Source of the DNA: Sphingomonas lenta
GTDB lineage: Bacteria > Pseudomonadota > Alphaproteobacteria > Sphingomonadales > Sphingomonadaceae
Length of the DNA: 64,000 nt
Reading direction: 5' to 3'
Assembly: GCF_002288825.1 (NCBI RefSeq)
Contig: NZ_NSLI01000001.1
Coordinates: 558,001-622,000, forward strand
The notes below the pieces were generated by a model. It saw only the letters and a list, made by a program, of their open reading frames with translations, ran no database searches and had not been told where the DNA came from. Positions 44,103 through 53,286 of this stretch are shown here, in pieces. The position numbers and the translations under genes were made by a program. Each line of letters starts with the position of its first letter. Position 1 is the first letter of the stretch.

Positions 44103-45803
44103 TTAGGCCTCGGCCGCCTTGGCCTTCTTCGCGCGCGGCTTCTTGGCTACGGGCACGGTCGCATCTTCGGCGGTCGTTCCCTCGGCGGCCTCCGCGGCGA
44201 CCGGGCTGGACTCCAGCACCTGCGTCTCCGCCTCGATCGGGGCGCCCTTCTTCGCGCGCGGCTTCTTGGCCTTGGGCGCGTCCTCGGTCTCAATGGCGAT
44301 CACCTCGGGCGCGACCGCCGCGTCTTCACCCTTCGCCTTCTTCGCGCGCGGCTTCTTCACCGGCGCGGCCTGCTCGGCGGAAGCGGCCTCGGCGTGGTCG
44401 TGGCCGCAGCCCGGCCCGTGCACATGGCCGTCCTCGTCATCGTGCGTGTGGACGTGCGTACCGGTCGCGAAGCCGTCCTCGCTCTCGATGGCGCGCTCCA
44501 GCTCCTCGCGGCTGGTCTCGCGATCGGTGATCTCCGCCTTGCCGAACAGGAAGTCGACGACCTTGTCCTCGTACAGCGGCGCGCGCAGCTGGGCGGCGGC
44601 CATCGGCTCCTGCTGGACGTACTGGATGAAGCGCTGGCGATCCTCGGGGCCGTATTGCTGCGCCGCCTGCGCGATCAGCCGGTTCATCTCCTGCTGGCTG
44701 ACCTCGACGCCGTTCGCCTGGCCGATCTCCGACAAGAGCAGCCCCAGGCGCACGCGGCGCTCGGCGATGCGGCGGTAATCGTCGCGCTCGGACTCCAAGT
44801 CGGCACGCGCCTTGTCCGGGTCGGCCTCGTGCGTCGCCTCATGCTCGAGCTGCGCCCAGATCTGGTTGAACTCGGCGTCGACCATCGACGGCGGGACCTC
44901 GAAGTCGTGGCCTTCGGCGAGCTGGTCGAGCAGCTTGCGCTTCATGTGCGTGCGGGTGAGCTGGTTGTGCTCCTGCTCGATCTGGCCGCGGATCAGGCCG
45001 CGCAGCTGCTCGAGCGACTCCAACCCTAAGTTCTTCGCGAGCTCGTCGTCGATTTTGCTCTCGCCCGCGGTCTTCACGGCCTTGATGGTGAGATCGAACG
45101 TCGCGTCCTTGCCGGCCAGCTCCTTGGCTTGGTAGTCGGACGGGAAGGTCACGGTGATCCGGCGCTCCTCGCCCGCCTTGGCGCCGACGATCTGGTCCTC
45201 GAAGCCGGGGATGAGGCGGCCCGAGCCGATCTCGACCGACATGTCCTCGCCCGTGCCGCCCTCGAACGCGACGCCGTCCATCGTCTTGCCGATGAAGTCG
45301 GTGACGACAAGATCGCCCTGCTCCGCCGCCTTGTCGCCGGCATCCTCCCACCGCTTTGCGCCGCTGGCGAACTTGGCGATCTGCTCGTCGACCTGTTCGT
45401 CGCTGACGGGAACGGTCAGGCGCTCGAGCTTCAGGTCTTCGATCGCGGGCGCGGGCACCTGGGGCAGCACCTCGAGCGAGACGGTGACCTCCGCGTCGCC
45501 GCCGGGCTGGTAACCCTCGCCGAGCTCGACGGAGGGCTGCATCGCCGGGCGGAGCTGCTTCTCGGCCATGAGCGACTGCACCCCCTGCTGGATCGAGCTG
45601 TTGAGCGCGTCCTGCTGGATCGCGGGGCCGTGCATCTTGCGGACGAGGTTGGCAGGGACCTTGCCAGGGCGGAAGCCGGGCATGCGGATCTGCGGCGCGA
45701 TGCGCTTCAGCTCCTGATCGACACGCGCGTCGATCTCCTTGGAGGTGATGGTCAGGCGGTAGGCGCGGCGGAGGCCCTCGTTCAACGTCTCGACAGTCTG
45801 CAT
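44103..45803 (-). CDS. tig: Trigger factor with extended His-rich and Lys-rich tail
   Basis: A 566-aa ribosome-associated chaperone, longer than the usual 430-450. The ribosome-binding signature is MPGFRPGKVPANLVRKMHG, followed by the FKBP-type PPIase domain (GDLVVTDFIGKTMDGVAFEG, GSGRLIPGFEDQIVGAKAGE) and the helical substrate arms. After about residue 445 comes an unusual tail: THVHTHDDEDGHVHGPGCGH, then DHAEAAS, then three copies of a KKPRAKK block separated by acidic, Ala-rich linkers. The His/Asp/Cys cluster could bind Ni2+ or Zn2+; the Lys blocks could touch RNA. ATG 45803 is the conserved start. Confidence 0.96.
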   Translation of the reverse strand: MQTVETLNEGLRRAYRLTITSKEIDARVDQELKRIAPQIRMPGFRPGKVPANLVRKMHGPAIQQDALNSSIQQGVQSLMAEKQLRPAMQPSVELGEGYQPGGDAEVTVSLEVLPQVPAPAIEDLKLERLTVPVSDEQVDEQIAKFASGAKRWEDAGDKAAEQGDLVVTDFIGKTMDGVAFEGGTGEDMSVEIGSGRLIPGFEDQIVGAKAGEERRITVTFPSDYQAKELAGKDATFDLTIKAVKTAGESKIDDELAKNLGLESLEQLRGLIRGQIEQEHNQLTRTHMKRKLLDQLAEGHDFEVPPSMVDAEFNQIWAQLEHEATHEADPDKARADLESERDDYRRIAERRVRLGLLLSEIGQANGVEVSQQEMNRLIAQAAQQYGPEDRQRFIQYVQQEPMAAAQLRAPLYEDKVVDFLFGKAEITDRETSREELERAIESEDGFATGTHVHTHDDEDGHVHGPGCGHDHAEAASAEQAAPVKKPRAKKAKGEDAAVAPEVIAIETEDAPKAKKPRAKKGAPIEAETQVLESSPVAAEAAEGTTAEDATVPVAKKPRAKKAKAAEA

Positions 45804-45869
45804 CTTACGCCTTCGAAAGAAGTGGAAACCTGTTCGGCGGAGAGGTTGTCCCGCTGAGCCGGGCGGGAC

Positions 45870-45954
45870 TGGTGCGGGCGAAGGGACTCGAACCCCCACA
45901 TCTTGCGATACTGGAACCTAAATCCAGCGCGTCTACCAGTTCCGCCACGCCCGC
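45870..45954 (-). tRNA. tRNA-Leu (anticodon TAG)
   Basis: The minus strand reads GCGGGCGTGGCGGAACTGGT, then an anticodon stem CTGGA/TCCAG with loop TTTAGGT (anticodon TAG), a long variable arm as expected for Leu, and a T arm GGGGGTTCGAGTCCCTT. Acceptor GCGGGCG pairs with CGCCCGC; discriminator A and CCA are encoded. Confidence 0.96.
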
Positions 45955-46048
45955 ACATACGGACCCGCCGTCGCGGGCGGTCCTATAACGGGCGGCGCGG
46001 GAGCGCAACCGCGGGCGACACGGGGCGTTGGTGGGTCGAAGGAGAAAC

Positions 46049-46315
46049 ATGATGGCCACCCAGCCCCCGCCCGAGACGCCCGTGCCCAGCCAGCCCGTCT
46101 CGCCCGATCCCGCCCCGACCGAGTTTCCGGCGCCCTCGCCCGATTTCGATCAGCCCTCGCCCGGCACCATGCCCGACGATCCGGGCACGGCCAGCCCGAT
46201 GGGCTTCGGCTCATCGAGCCGCGTCGGCGACCGCGAGCCGGGCGACACGGACGATATCGGCTCGACCGACCGGATGACGAGCGAGACCGGCGGCCTCGCC
46301 GGCACGAGCCGCTGA
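46049..46315 (+). CDS. Pro/Asp/Ser-rich disordered small protein
   Basis: An 88-aa protein starting MMATQPPPETPVPSQPVSPD, with no hydrophobic core, no Cys and a Gly/Ser/Asp-rich end (SSSRVGDREPGDTDDIGSTD). AAGGAGAAAC directly before the ATG is a strong ribosome-binding site. Such small disordered proteins are common in sphingomonads, often stress-related, but I recognise no family. It is followed after 11 bp by a similar gene. Confidence 0.65.
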   Translation: MMATQPPPETPVPSQPVSPDPAPTEFPAPSPDFDQPSPGTMPDDPGTASPMGFGSSSRVGDREPGDTDDIGSTDRMTSETGGLAGTSR

Positions 46316-46326
46316 GGAGCGCGGGT

Positions 46327-46575
46327 ATGCAGGATCAGGAAGCGCAGCCGAACGGCATGCCGCAGGCGAGCGGCACCGACCCGGAACTCCGCCCGACGGG
46401 CGACGACCGCGGCGATCCGCGGTCGGACCTGGAGCAGATGGTTCAATCCCGCTCCGATGCGATGGCTCGCGGCGAGGGGGGACCGGAGCCGGACCCGATG
46501 ACCAAGTCGGGCGAGTATTCGGGCGTGAGCGGCGACGGCGGCGAAGTGAAGAACCAGGGGCTGACGCAGCAGTAG
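46327..46575 (+). CDS. Disordered acidic small protein
   Basis: An 82-aa hydrophilic protein (MQDQEAQPNGMPQASGTDPE, SDLEQMVQSRSDAMARGEGG, SGEYSGVSGDGGEVKNQ). GGAGCGCGGGT precedes the ATG. It is probably in an operon with the 46049 gene. No domain is recognised. The gene converges on the secreted protein gene that ends the gat operon, with 16 bp between stops. Confidence 0.62.
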   Translation: MQDQEAQPNGMPQASGTDPELRPTGDDRGDPRSDLEQMVQSRSDAMARGEGGPEPDPMTKSGEYSGVSGDGGEVKNQGLTQQ

Positions 46576-46591
46576 TGCAAGCCGCCCGCGC

Positions 46592-47200
46592 TCAGGAGGC
46601 CGTCGCTTCCTCGCAGCGCGGGCTCGCCGGCTTGCCCGTGAGCAGGTCGCCGAAGTCGCGAGCGGCGGCCGCGATGCCCTGATCCAGCAGCGCGTCCGGT
46701 TGTCGGGCATCGCCGTTCAGCGCGAAATCGGCGCAGGTGACGTAGGTCGCTTCGGGCTCGCGCACACCCGTGCGGTGAACGCGCCAGCGGATCGCGATCT
46801 CGCCGCGACCGCTCATCGAGCGTTTGGGGCTGAGCTTCCGTAGCAGGCCGTACTGTTTGAGGCAGGCGCTTGCCTCGAGGCGGATTACGTCGCCGACGAT
46901 GCGTCGCTCGCCCACGGGTGGGCTGCCGATGCGATCGTCCGCGGGCATGTCGGCTCGGACGCCGCGCTCGCCTAAAGTCGTTGCAACGAGGCGCGCCGCG
47001 CGGGCGGGATCATGCGCGACGTCCGACCAGCGCAGCTTGCCGGCGGGGGCGCAGATCAGGCCGGAGCGCAACGCGCCGACCGTGTCCGACCCGGACAGCT
47101 CCGACCGGATCGGCGCGACGACGTAGCTGGTCGAGGTCTGCGCGGCCGCGGCTCCGCTCGACAGGATCGCGAGCGAGACGGCGACCACGCGGGCTGGCAC
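46592..47200 (-). CDS. Secreted protein of unknown function, last gene of the gat operon
   Basis: A 202-aa protein with a signal peptide (VVAVSLAILSSGAAAAQ) and a periplasmic domain with conserved-looking Cys (LICAPAGKLRW, EASACLKQYGLLRKLSPKR, TYVTCADFALNG, SPRCEEA). I recognise no family. The GTG start follows the gatB TGA directly (TGAGTG), so it is translationally coupled to gatB. Confidence 0.7.
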   Translation of the reverse strand: MPARVVAVSLAILSSGAAAAQTSTSYVVAPIRSELSGSDTVGALRSGLICAPAGKLRWSDVAHDPARAARLVATTLGERGVRADMPADDRIGSPPVGERRIVGDVIRLEASACLKQYGLLRKLSPKRSMSGRGEIAIRWRVHRTGVREPEATYVTCADFALNGDARQPDALLDQGIAAAARDFGDLLTGKPASPRCEEATAS

Positions 47201-48664
47201 TCAGCCCAGCGCCTTTTTCAGCAGCTCGTTGACGACGCCCGGATTGGCCTTGCCGCCCATCGCCTTCATCGTTTGGCCGACGAAGAAGCCGAACAGCTTG
47301 TCCTTACCCGAACGGTACTCGGCTACCTTGTCGGCATTGGCGGCAATCACCTTGGCGATTTCCGCCTCGATCGCGCCGGTGTCGCTGGTCTGCTTGAGGC
47401 CGCGCTCCTCGACGATCTTGCCCGCGTCGTCGCCGGTCTCGAGCATAACCTCGAAGACCTGCTTCGCCAGGCTGCCCGACAGCGTGCCGTCGGCAACGAG
47501 CTTGAGGAGTTCGGCGGCCTGGGCCGGCGAAACGGGGCAGTCCTCGATCGAGCGGCCGAGGCGGTTCAACGCGCCGAACAGCTCTGCCGCGACCCAGTTC
47601 GACGCCTGCTTCGCGTCGGAACCTGCTTCGAGCAGCGCGTCGAACCAGCGGGCGGTCTCGACTTCGGCGGTCAGCACGCCCGCGTTGTAGGGGCTCACCC
47701 CCGCAGCCTCGTAGCGGCGGCGCTTGGCGTCGGGTAGCTCGGGGAGCGAGGCGCGGCACTCCTCCAGGAACGCGTCGTCCAGCTCGAGGGGGAGCAGGTC
47801 GGGATCGGGGAAGTAACGATAGTCGTGCGCGTCCTCCTTGGAACGCATCGACCGCGTCGTGCCCGTGTCCGGGTTGAACAGCCGCGTCTCCTGGACGATC
47901 TGCCCGCCGCCCTCCAGCACGTCGACCTGGCGCGACGCCTCGTGCTCGATCGCCTGCATGACGAACCGGACCGAGTTGACGTTCTTGGTCTCCGTGCGCG
48001 TGCCGAACGGTTCGCCGGGGCGGCGCACCGAGACGTTGACGTCGGCGCGCATGGAGCCTTCCTCCATGTTGCCATCGCAGCTGCCGACGTAGCGCAGAAC
48101 GTTACGGAGCTTGCGCAGGTACGCGCCGGCTTCGGCGGGCGAGCGCATGTCGGGGCGCGAGACGATCTCCATCAGCGCCACGCCCGAGCGGTTGAGGTCG
48201 ACGTACGAGCGTGTCGGGTGCTGGTCGTGCATCAGCTTGCCCGCGTCCTGCTCGACATGGATGCGTTCGACGCCGATCGTCTTGGTCGCGTCCGGGTTCT
48301 TCTCGTCCACCGCGACCTCGATCGCGCCCTCGCCGACGAGCGGGTGATAGAGCTGGCTGATCTGATAACCCTGGGGCAGGTCGGCGTAGAAGTAGTTCTT
48401 GCGGTCGAAGCGGGACCAGCGGTTGATCTGCGCCTCCAGCGCCATGCCGGTGCGCACCGCCTGGCGGATGCACTCCTTATTCGGCACGGGCAGCATGCCG
48501 GGCATGGCGGCGTCGACGAGCGACACCTGCGAGTTCGGCTCCGCGCCGAACGCGGTCGCCGCGCCCGAGAAGAGCTTGGCGTTGGACGTGACCTGCGCAT
48601 GGACCTCCAGGCCGATCACGACCTCCCACTCGCCCGTCGCGCCCTGGATACGATAGTCAGACAT
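47201..48664 (-). CDS. gatB: Asp-tRNA(Asn)/Glu-tRNA(Gln) amidotransferase subunit B
   Basis: A 487-aa kinase-like subunit of GatCAB. The N-terminus [20 protein letters not shown], the catalytic [20 protein letters not shown] and [20 protein letters not shown] are diagnostic, and the C-terminal helical tail domain ends with [20 protein letters not shown]. It activates and amidates misacylated Glu-tRNA(Gln) or Asp-tRNA(Asn). ATG 48664 overlaps the stop of the membrane protein gene. Confidence 0.97.
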   Translation of the reverse strand: MSDYRIQGATGEWEVVIGLEVHAQVTSNAKLFSGAATAFGAEPNSQVSLVDAAMPGMLPVPNKECIRQAVRTGMALEAQINRWSRFDRKNYFYADLPQGYQISQLYHPLVGEGAIEVAVDEKNPDATKTIGVERIHVEQDAGKLMHDQHPTRSYVDLNRSGVALMEIVSRPDMRSPAEAGAYLRKLRNVLRYVGSCDGNMEEGSMRADVNVSVRRPGEPFGTRTETKNVNSVRFVMQAIEHEASRQVDVLEGGGQIVQETRLFNPDTGTTRSMRSKEDAHDYRYFPDPDLLPLELDDAFLEECRASLPELPDAKRRRYEAAGVSPYNAGVLTAEVETARWFDALLEAGSDAKQASNWVAAELFGALNRLGRSIEDCPVSPAQAAELLKLVADGTLSGSLAKQVFEVMLETGDDAGKIVEERGLKQTSDTGAIEAEIAKVIAANADKVAEYRSGKDKLFGFFVGQTMKAMGGKANPGVVNELLKKALG

Positions 48665-49061
48665 CAAGTTCCTTCTCGTCCACCCTCGTCACGTATCCGG
48701 ACAGCCCTGCGAACGCGAGCCAAGCTCCCATCATGGCCATCAAAATTCGCCAATCCAGGCCGGCTGCGATCGCCGAAACGCTAAGCACGAAGACATATAC
48801 CAGCGCGCCACCAAGATAGCGTCTCACGTACTTACCTTGGCGGCGAGCGACATACTCCCCGAATAAGATGATGAAATTGGCTCCGATCGCGAGCTCGAAC
48901 AAGATTGCGGCGAGCAACAGGTCACTACCGAGATCAACCTGCTGTCTTGAAAACCCCAGCCCTATGTATGCGCCCAACGCCCCACCGAATACAAGGTCAG
49001 CGGACCGCGATCTAACCTTGAACAGTTCGGCGACGCGTGTCCGGCGAGATGGCTGGTTCAC
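48657..49061 (-). CDS. Small membrane protein between gatA and gatB
   Basis: A 134-aa protein with four hydrophobic segments: [57 protein letters not shown] and [20 protein letters not shown]. The start is the GTG at 49061 overlapping the gatA stop (GTGA), or the adjacent GTG at 49064. Its stop overlaps the gatB ATG. The nucleotide sequence is slightly less GC-rich than its neighbours, and an extra gene in this place is unusual, so it may be a later insertion. No family is recognised. Confidence 0.75.
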   Translation of the reverse strand: MNQPSRRTRVAELFKVRSRSADLVFGGALGAYIGLGFSRQQVDLGSDLLLAAILFELAIGANFIILFGEYVARRQGKYVRRYLGGALVYVFVLSVSAIAAGLDWRILMAMMGAWLAFAGLSGYVTRVDEKELDV

Positions 49062-50542
49062 CACCAAGCCTCCGGCCGCGCCTTGAAGTCGGCCCGTTCT
49101 TCGATCGCCAGTCCCGCGTTCAGCACGGACTGCTCGTCCAGCGCTTTCCCGATGATCTGCAGGCCGAGCGGTAGGCCCTGCTTGTCGAGGCCGCCCGGCA
49201 CTGACATCGCGGGCAGTCCGACGAGCGAGCTCGGCACGGTGAACACGTCGTTCAAGTACATCGCGATCGGGTCCGCCGACTTCTCGCCCAGGGCGAAAGC
49301 GGCGCTCGGCGCGGTGGGCGTCAGTAGGACGTCGCACTTCTCCCATGCCTGCTCGAAATCGCGGGCGATGAGCGCGCGGACCTTCTGCGCCTGGGTGTAG
49401 TAGGCGTCGTAGAAGCCGGCCGACAGCACGTAGGTGCCGATCATGATGCGGCGCTTGACCTCGGGGCCGAAGCCGTCGGCGCGGGTCGCGGCGTACATGT
49501 CCTGCAGCCCTGCTCCGTCGGGCAGGTCGCGCAGGCCGTAGCGAACGCCGTCGTAGCGGGCGAGGTTGGACGAGGCCTCGGCGGGCGCGATGATGTAGTA
49601 GGCGGGGAGCGCGTACTTGGTGTGCGGGAGCGACACCTCGACGATCTCTGCGCCCGCGCCGCGCATCCATTCAACGCCCTTCCGCCACAGCGCCTCAATT
49701 TCCTCGGGCATGTTGTCGACGCGGTACTCGACGGGCACGCCGACCCGCTTGCCCTTCATGTCGGACGAGAGGTTCGCCTCCCACCGCGGCACGTCGAGCT
49801 GAAGCGAGGTCGCGTCCTTGGGGTCGAAGCCGGCCATCGCCTCCAAGAGGATCGCGCAGTCGCGCACGTCCTGGGCCATGGGACCCGCCTGGTCGAGGCT
49901 CGACGCGAAGGCGATCGTGCCCCAGCGCGAGCAGCGGCCGTAGGTCGGCTTGATGCCGCTGATGCCGGTGAAAGCCGCGGGCTGTCGGATCGAGCCGCCC
50001 GTGTCGGTGCCGGTCGCGCCCGGGCACAGCCGCGCCGCCACCGCCGCCGAGCTGCCGCCCGACGATCCGCCGGGTGCTAGCGGGGCGTTGCTCCCGTCTT
50101 TGCGCCGCCAGGGCGAGATTACGTTGCCGAAATAGCTCGTCTCGTTAGACGAGCCCATCGCGAACTGGTCCATGTTGAGCTTGCCCAGCATGCCCGCGCC
50201 CGCGTTCCAGAGGTTCTGCGTGACGGTGGACTCGTAGGGCGGCGTGAAGCCCTCCAGGATGTGGCTCGCGGCCGTGGTCGCGACGCCGCGGGTCGCGAAC
50301 AGGTCCTTGATGCCGAGCGGCACGCCCGCGAGCGGCTTCGGCTCCTCGCCGGCCGCGCGCGCCCGGTCGGCGGCGTCGGCCTGGCCAAGCGCATGGTCGG
50401 GCGTCTCGACCAGGAAGGCGTTGAGCGCCTTCGCTCGCGAGACCTTGGCGCTGAATGCCTCGGCGGCTTCGCGCGCGGAGAAGGCGCCGGAGCGGAAGCC
50501 GTCGCGAAGGCCGGCAACGCCGAGATCGGTGATGTCGGCCAT
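49058..50542 (-). CDS. gatA: Asp-tRNA(Asn)/Glu-tRNA(Gln) amidotransferase subunit A
   Basis: A 494-aa amidase-signature enzyme that releases ammonia from glutamine. The triad is Lys in [14 protein letters not shown], cis-Ser in [17 protein letters not shown] and the nucleophile Ser in [16 protein letters not shown]. The length is usual. The start ATG shares a base with the gatC stop. Confidence 0.97.
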   Translation of the reverse strand: MADITDLGVAGLRDGFRSGAFSAREAAEAFSAKVSRAKALNAFLVETPDHALGQADAADRARAAGEEPKPLAGVPLGIKDLFATRGVATTAASHILEGFTPPYESTVTQNLWNAGAGMLGKLNMDQFAMGSSNETSYFGNVISPWRRKDGSNAPLAPGGSSGGSSAAVAARLCPGATGTDTGGSIRQPAAFTGISGIKPTYGRCSRWGTIAFASSLDQAGPMAQDVRDCAILLEAMAGFDPKDATSLQLDVPRWEANLSSDMKGKRVGVPVEYRVDNMPEEIEALWRKGVEWMRGAGAEIVEVSLPHTKYALPAYYIIAPAEASSNLARYDGVRYGLRDLPDGAGLQDMYAATRADGFGPEVKRRIMIGTYVLSAGFYDAYYTQAQKVRALIARDFEQAWEKCDVLLTPTAPSAAFALGEKSADPIAMYLNDVFTVPSSLVGLPAMSVPGGLDKQGLPLGLQIIGKALDEQSVLNAGLAIEERADFKARPEAWW

Positions 50543-50829
50543 TACTCGATCACCTTAGGCACGGTGAAAAAGCCGTGCTCGGCTTGGGGCGCGTTGGCGA
50601 GCACCTGATCGCGGATGCCGCCGTCGGTCACCTCGTCCTCGCGAAGGCGCAGCTTGTTGGGGATCACGGCCGTCATCGGCTCGACGCCCGACGTGTCGAC
50701 CTCGCCCAGCTGCTCGATCCAGCCGAGGATGTTGTTGAGCTCGGGCGTGTAATGGTGCGCCTCTTCGTCGCTGATCGCGATGCGGGCGAGCTTCGCGATG
50801 CGTTTCACGGTTGCTTCGTCGACTGACAT
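50542..50829 (-). CDS. gatC: Asp-tRNA(Asn)/Glu-tRNA(Gln) amidotransferase subunit C
   Basis: A 95-aa stabilising subunit: [20 protein letters not shown], then [20 protein letters not shown] and the typical end [14 protein letters not shown] 50829 is the conserved start. It is first in the gatC-gatA-gatB operon; its promoter lies in the short divergent gap with the DUF3089 gene. Confidence 0.96.
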   Translation of the reverse strand: MSVDEATVKRIAKLARIAISDEEAHHYTPELNNILGWIEQLGEVDTSGVEPMTAVIPNKLRLREDEVTDGGIRDQVLANAPQAEHGFFTVPKVIE

Positions 50830-50897
50830 GGGCGGGCGGCTAACGCGCAGGGAGCGGCGTTGCAAGCGCGCCGCGCTTCCGGCAAGGGCGCAGGCAC

Positions 50898-52013
50898 ATG
50901 GCCCGCAAGTTCCTGTACGTCGTCGCGGCGATCACGGTGTTGTTCATCGCCGGCGCCTTCGCCTACCGCCTGTTCGGCAACGACCTGATCAAGGCCGCGC
51001 TCGTGCCGGGCGAAGCGTTCAAGGCGCAAGCCGCCACAGCTTCGCGTGCCTATGACGACCCGCGCATGTGGGTCGCCCATCCGCGGCTCGCCGGCAACCC
51101 GGCGCAGTGGACGCCGTCGGGTTATCAGCGCGCCGCGAACCCGCCCGCCGCGGTGTTCTTCATCCACCCCACTTCGTACATCTCGCGCGACAGCTGGAAC
51201 GCGCCGATGGAGCCGGACGGGGAAACGCGCTTTCGCACGGGCGTGTTCGTGCGCGGCCAGGCGAGCGCGTTCAACGAAGCCGGCGACGTGTACGCGCCGC
51301 GCTACCGCCAGGCCACGTTCGGCGCGTTCCTGACGAACGAGGAGGACTCGAACCGAGCACTCGGCCTCGCATACCGTGATGTGGAGGCGGCATTCGACGC
51401 GTTCCTGCGCCAGGTGGACGAGGACCGCCCGATCGTGCTGGCCGGGCATAGCCAGGGTGGGCTGCATTTGACGACGCTGCTGCGTGAGAGAGTGGCGCGT
51501 GAGCCGGCGCTGCGGGATCGCGTGGTCGCAGCGTACGTCGTGGGCTGGCCCGTGTCGCGCGCGACTGACCTCGCCGCGCTCGGACTGCCGGAGTGTCGGA
51601 CGGGCGAGCAGGCGGGCTGCGTCCTGTCGTGGCAGAGCTTCGCCGAGCCGGCGGATACGTCGCTGATCACCGAGACGTACGATGCGACGACGGGCTTCAA
51701 CGGACAGTCGCGGCGCGGTACGCCGTTCGTGTGCACCAACCCGCTGACGGGCACGGCGAACGGCGCGGCCCCGGCGAGCGCGAATCTGGGCACGCTGGTG
51801 CCGTCCGAAGACCTGAACACGGCCACCATTGTTCCGAACGCGGTTCCGGCCCGGTGCGACGGTGGGCGCGGGTTCCTCCTCATCGGCGAGCCGCCGAACC
51901 TGACCCGCTACGTGCTGCCCGGCAACAACTACCACGTGTACGACTACAGCCTGTTCTGGGCCAATGTCCGCGCGGACGTGGGCCGGCGGCTCCGGGCGTT
52001 CCAGGCGCGGTGA
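50898..52013 (+). CDS. DUF3089 alpha/beta-hydrolase
   Basis: A 371-aa hydrolase anchored by an N-terminal membrane helix ([20 protein letters not shown]). The nucleophile elbow is [16 protein letters not shown]; the DUF3089 marks [20 protein letters not shown] and the His near the end in [16 protein letters not shown] fit the family. The periplasmic domain has several Cys. The substrate is unknown; lipase or esterase activity is likely. The stop overlaps the ruvX GTG. Confidence 0.87.
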   Translation: MARKFLYVVAAITVLFIAGAFAYRLFGNDLIKAALVPGEAFKAQAATASRAYDDPRMWVAHPRLAGNPAQWTPSGYQRAANPPAAVFFIHPTSYISRDSWNAPMEPDGETRFRTGVFVRGQASAFNEAGDVYAPRYRQATFGAFLTNEEDSNRALGLAYRDVEAAFDAFLRQVDEDRPIVLAGHSQGGLHLTTLLRERVAREPALRDRVVAAYVVGWPVSRATDLAALGLPECRTGEQAGCVLSWQSFAEPADTSLITETYDATTGFNGQSRRGTPFVCTNPLTGTANGAAPASANLGTLVPSEDLNTATIVPNAVPARCDGGRGFLLIGEPPNLTRYVLPGNNYHVYDYSLFWANVRADVGRRLRAFQAR

Positions 52014-52468
52014 TCACCGCCGACCGCGACGCGTTTCGCGCGGCGCTGCCGGAGGGCGGGCGGCTGATCGGGTTGGACGTGGGCACCAAGACGATCGGCA
52101 CGGCGCTGTGCGACGCGGGGTGGAGCTTCGCCTCCCCCGCCCTGCTTATCCGCCGAACCAAGTTCCAGAAGGACAAGGCCGCGCTCGCCGACCTGATCCG
52201 TCAGCAGCAAGTGGCGGGGCTCGTGATCGGCCTGCCGCTCAACCTGGACGGGACGGAGAGCCCCCGCTCGCAGTCGACGCGCGCCTTTGCGCGCAACGTC
52301 GAGGATCTGGGGCCGGTGTTCCTGTGGGACGAGCGCTGGTCCACCCAGGCCGTGACCCGCACCCTGTTGGAGCAGGATGCGAGCCGGGCCAAGCGGGCGG
52401 AACTGGTGGATAAGATGGCGGCCGCCTACATTCTTCAGGGTGCAATCGATGCGCTGGCGGCGCAGTAG
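52010..52468 (+). CDS. ruvX: Putative pre-16S rRNA nuclease / Holliday junction resolvase-like YqgF
   Basis: A 152-aa RNase H-like protein: [20 protein letters not shown] (first Asp of the site), then [20 protein letters not shown], then [20 protein letters not shown] and a C-terminal [16 protein letters not shown]. It matures 16S rRNA 5' ends in other bacteria. The GTG start overlaps the DUF3089 stop (GTGA). Confidence 0.95.
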   Translation: MITADRDAFRAALPEGGRLIGLDVGTKTIGTALCDAGWSFASPALLIRRTKFQKDKAALADLIRQQQVAGLVIGLPLNLDGTESPRSQSTRAFARNVEDLGPVFLWDERWSTQAVTRTLLEQDASRAKRAELVDKMAAAYILQGAIDALAAQ

Positions 52469-52478
52469 CCGTCGGCGA

Positions 52479-53159
52479 CTACTCCTCCAGCGTCCAGCGC
52501 ACCGGTCGCAGCGTCAACGTGCCTGGGACGGGCTCGCCCGCCGCGTTGAGCGCGGGGGTGAAGCGGCCGTTGCGGGTCGCCAGCCGGCAGGTGGTCTGAT
52601 CCAGGTCCTCGTTGCCGCTCGAGACCGCGACGCGGCAGCCCGTGACGCGGCCGGTCACGCCCACGTCGACCGTGACGCTCACCCGCCCTTCCGCGCCGGC
52701 CCGTCGCGCGGCGGCGGGGTAGCTGTCCCGCGGAAACCAGTAGCCCTGGTCGCCCCGCGGCTGCAGCCCGCGCGACAGGTTCACGGGCGGCGCGACGGGC
52801 GGGGTCGGCGGCGGGGCGATCTCGATCCGGATCGGCGGGACGGGAGGCGGTGGAGGCGTGATCACCGTGGTGCCGACGAGATCGACCGTATCGGGCCGAG
52901 GCACGACGGCTTCGGGGATGTGGAGCGGCGGCACGGGCGTGTCCACGCGCTCAACGACCTCCTTGACCGGCTCGGGCGGGGGCGGCGTTTCGATCGGCTT
53001 GTCCAGCGGGATGAGCTTCACGACGGTGGGTGGCGCCTTCGGCCTCGGCGCGGTGGTCACCACGAAACCTGTCAGGAGCGCCGCGCCCAATCCGAGCTGC
53101 ACGAGCGCGGCGGAGCCCATAGCGATCGTCTTGTTCTGCTTCTGGTCTGCGTAGGCCAT
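52479..53159 (-). CDS. tonB: Energy transducer TonB
   Basis: A 226-aa protein: N-terminal membrane helix (SAALVQLGLGAALLTGFVVT), a Pro-rich periplasmic spacer (PIETPPPPEPVKEVVERVDT, TVITPPPPPVPPIRIEIAPP) and a C-terminal TonB domain (RDSYPAAARRAGAEGRVSVT, GRVTGCRVAVSSGNEDLDQT). It transmits proton-motive energy to outer-membrane receptors. AGGAGAGG precedes the ATG. No exbB or exbD is nearby, so it is probably one of several TonB paralogues. The promoter overlaps a palindrome, suggesting metal control. Confidence 0.92.
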   Translation of the reverse strand: MAYADQKQNKTIAMGSAALVQLGLGAALLTGFVVTTAPRPKAPPTVVKLIPLDKPIETPPPPEPVKEVVERVDTPVPPLHIPEAVVPRPDTVDLVGTTVITPPPPPVPPIRIEIAPPPTPPVAPPVNLSRGLQPRGDQGYWFPRDSYPAAARRAGAEGRVSVTVDVGVTGRVTGCRVAVSSGNEDLDQTTCRLATRNGRFTPALNAAGEPVPGTLTLRPVRWTLEE

Positions 53160-53208
53160 GAGACCTCTCCTCGGTCGCCGCCGGGCCTCATGCCCGGTCG
53201 GCATGCGC

Positions 53209-53222
53209 GATGTTGCAACATC
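53209..53222. promoter_or_regulatory. 14-bp perfect palindrome upstream of tonB
   Basis: GATGTTGCAACATC, a perfect palindrome about 50 bp before the tonB ATG, downstream of the predicted promoter; a possible repressor site. Confidence 0.4.
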
Positions 53223-53228
53223 ACGTGC

Positions 53229-53262
53229 GGAACACGTTATAGTGTAACATTGTTCCGTGCAA
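53229..53262 (-). promoter_or_regulatory. tonB promoter with overlapping Zur/Fur-like operator
   Basis: The near-palindrome GTTATAGTGTAAC (53236-53248) lies within GGAACA/TGTTCC arms (53229-53256). On the minus strand it covers a TATAAC -10, with CTTGCA 16 bp upstream. GTTATAxTxTAAC resembles the proteobacterial Zur box; this is a match by eye only. Confidence 0.45.
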
Positions 53263-53286
53263 GCCGGCTTCGACGCGCCGATCAGG

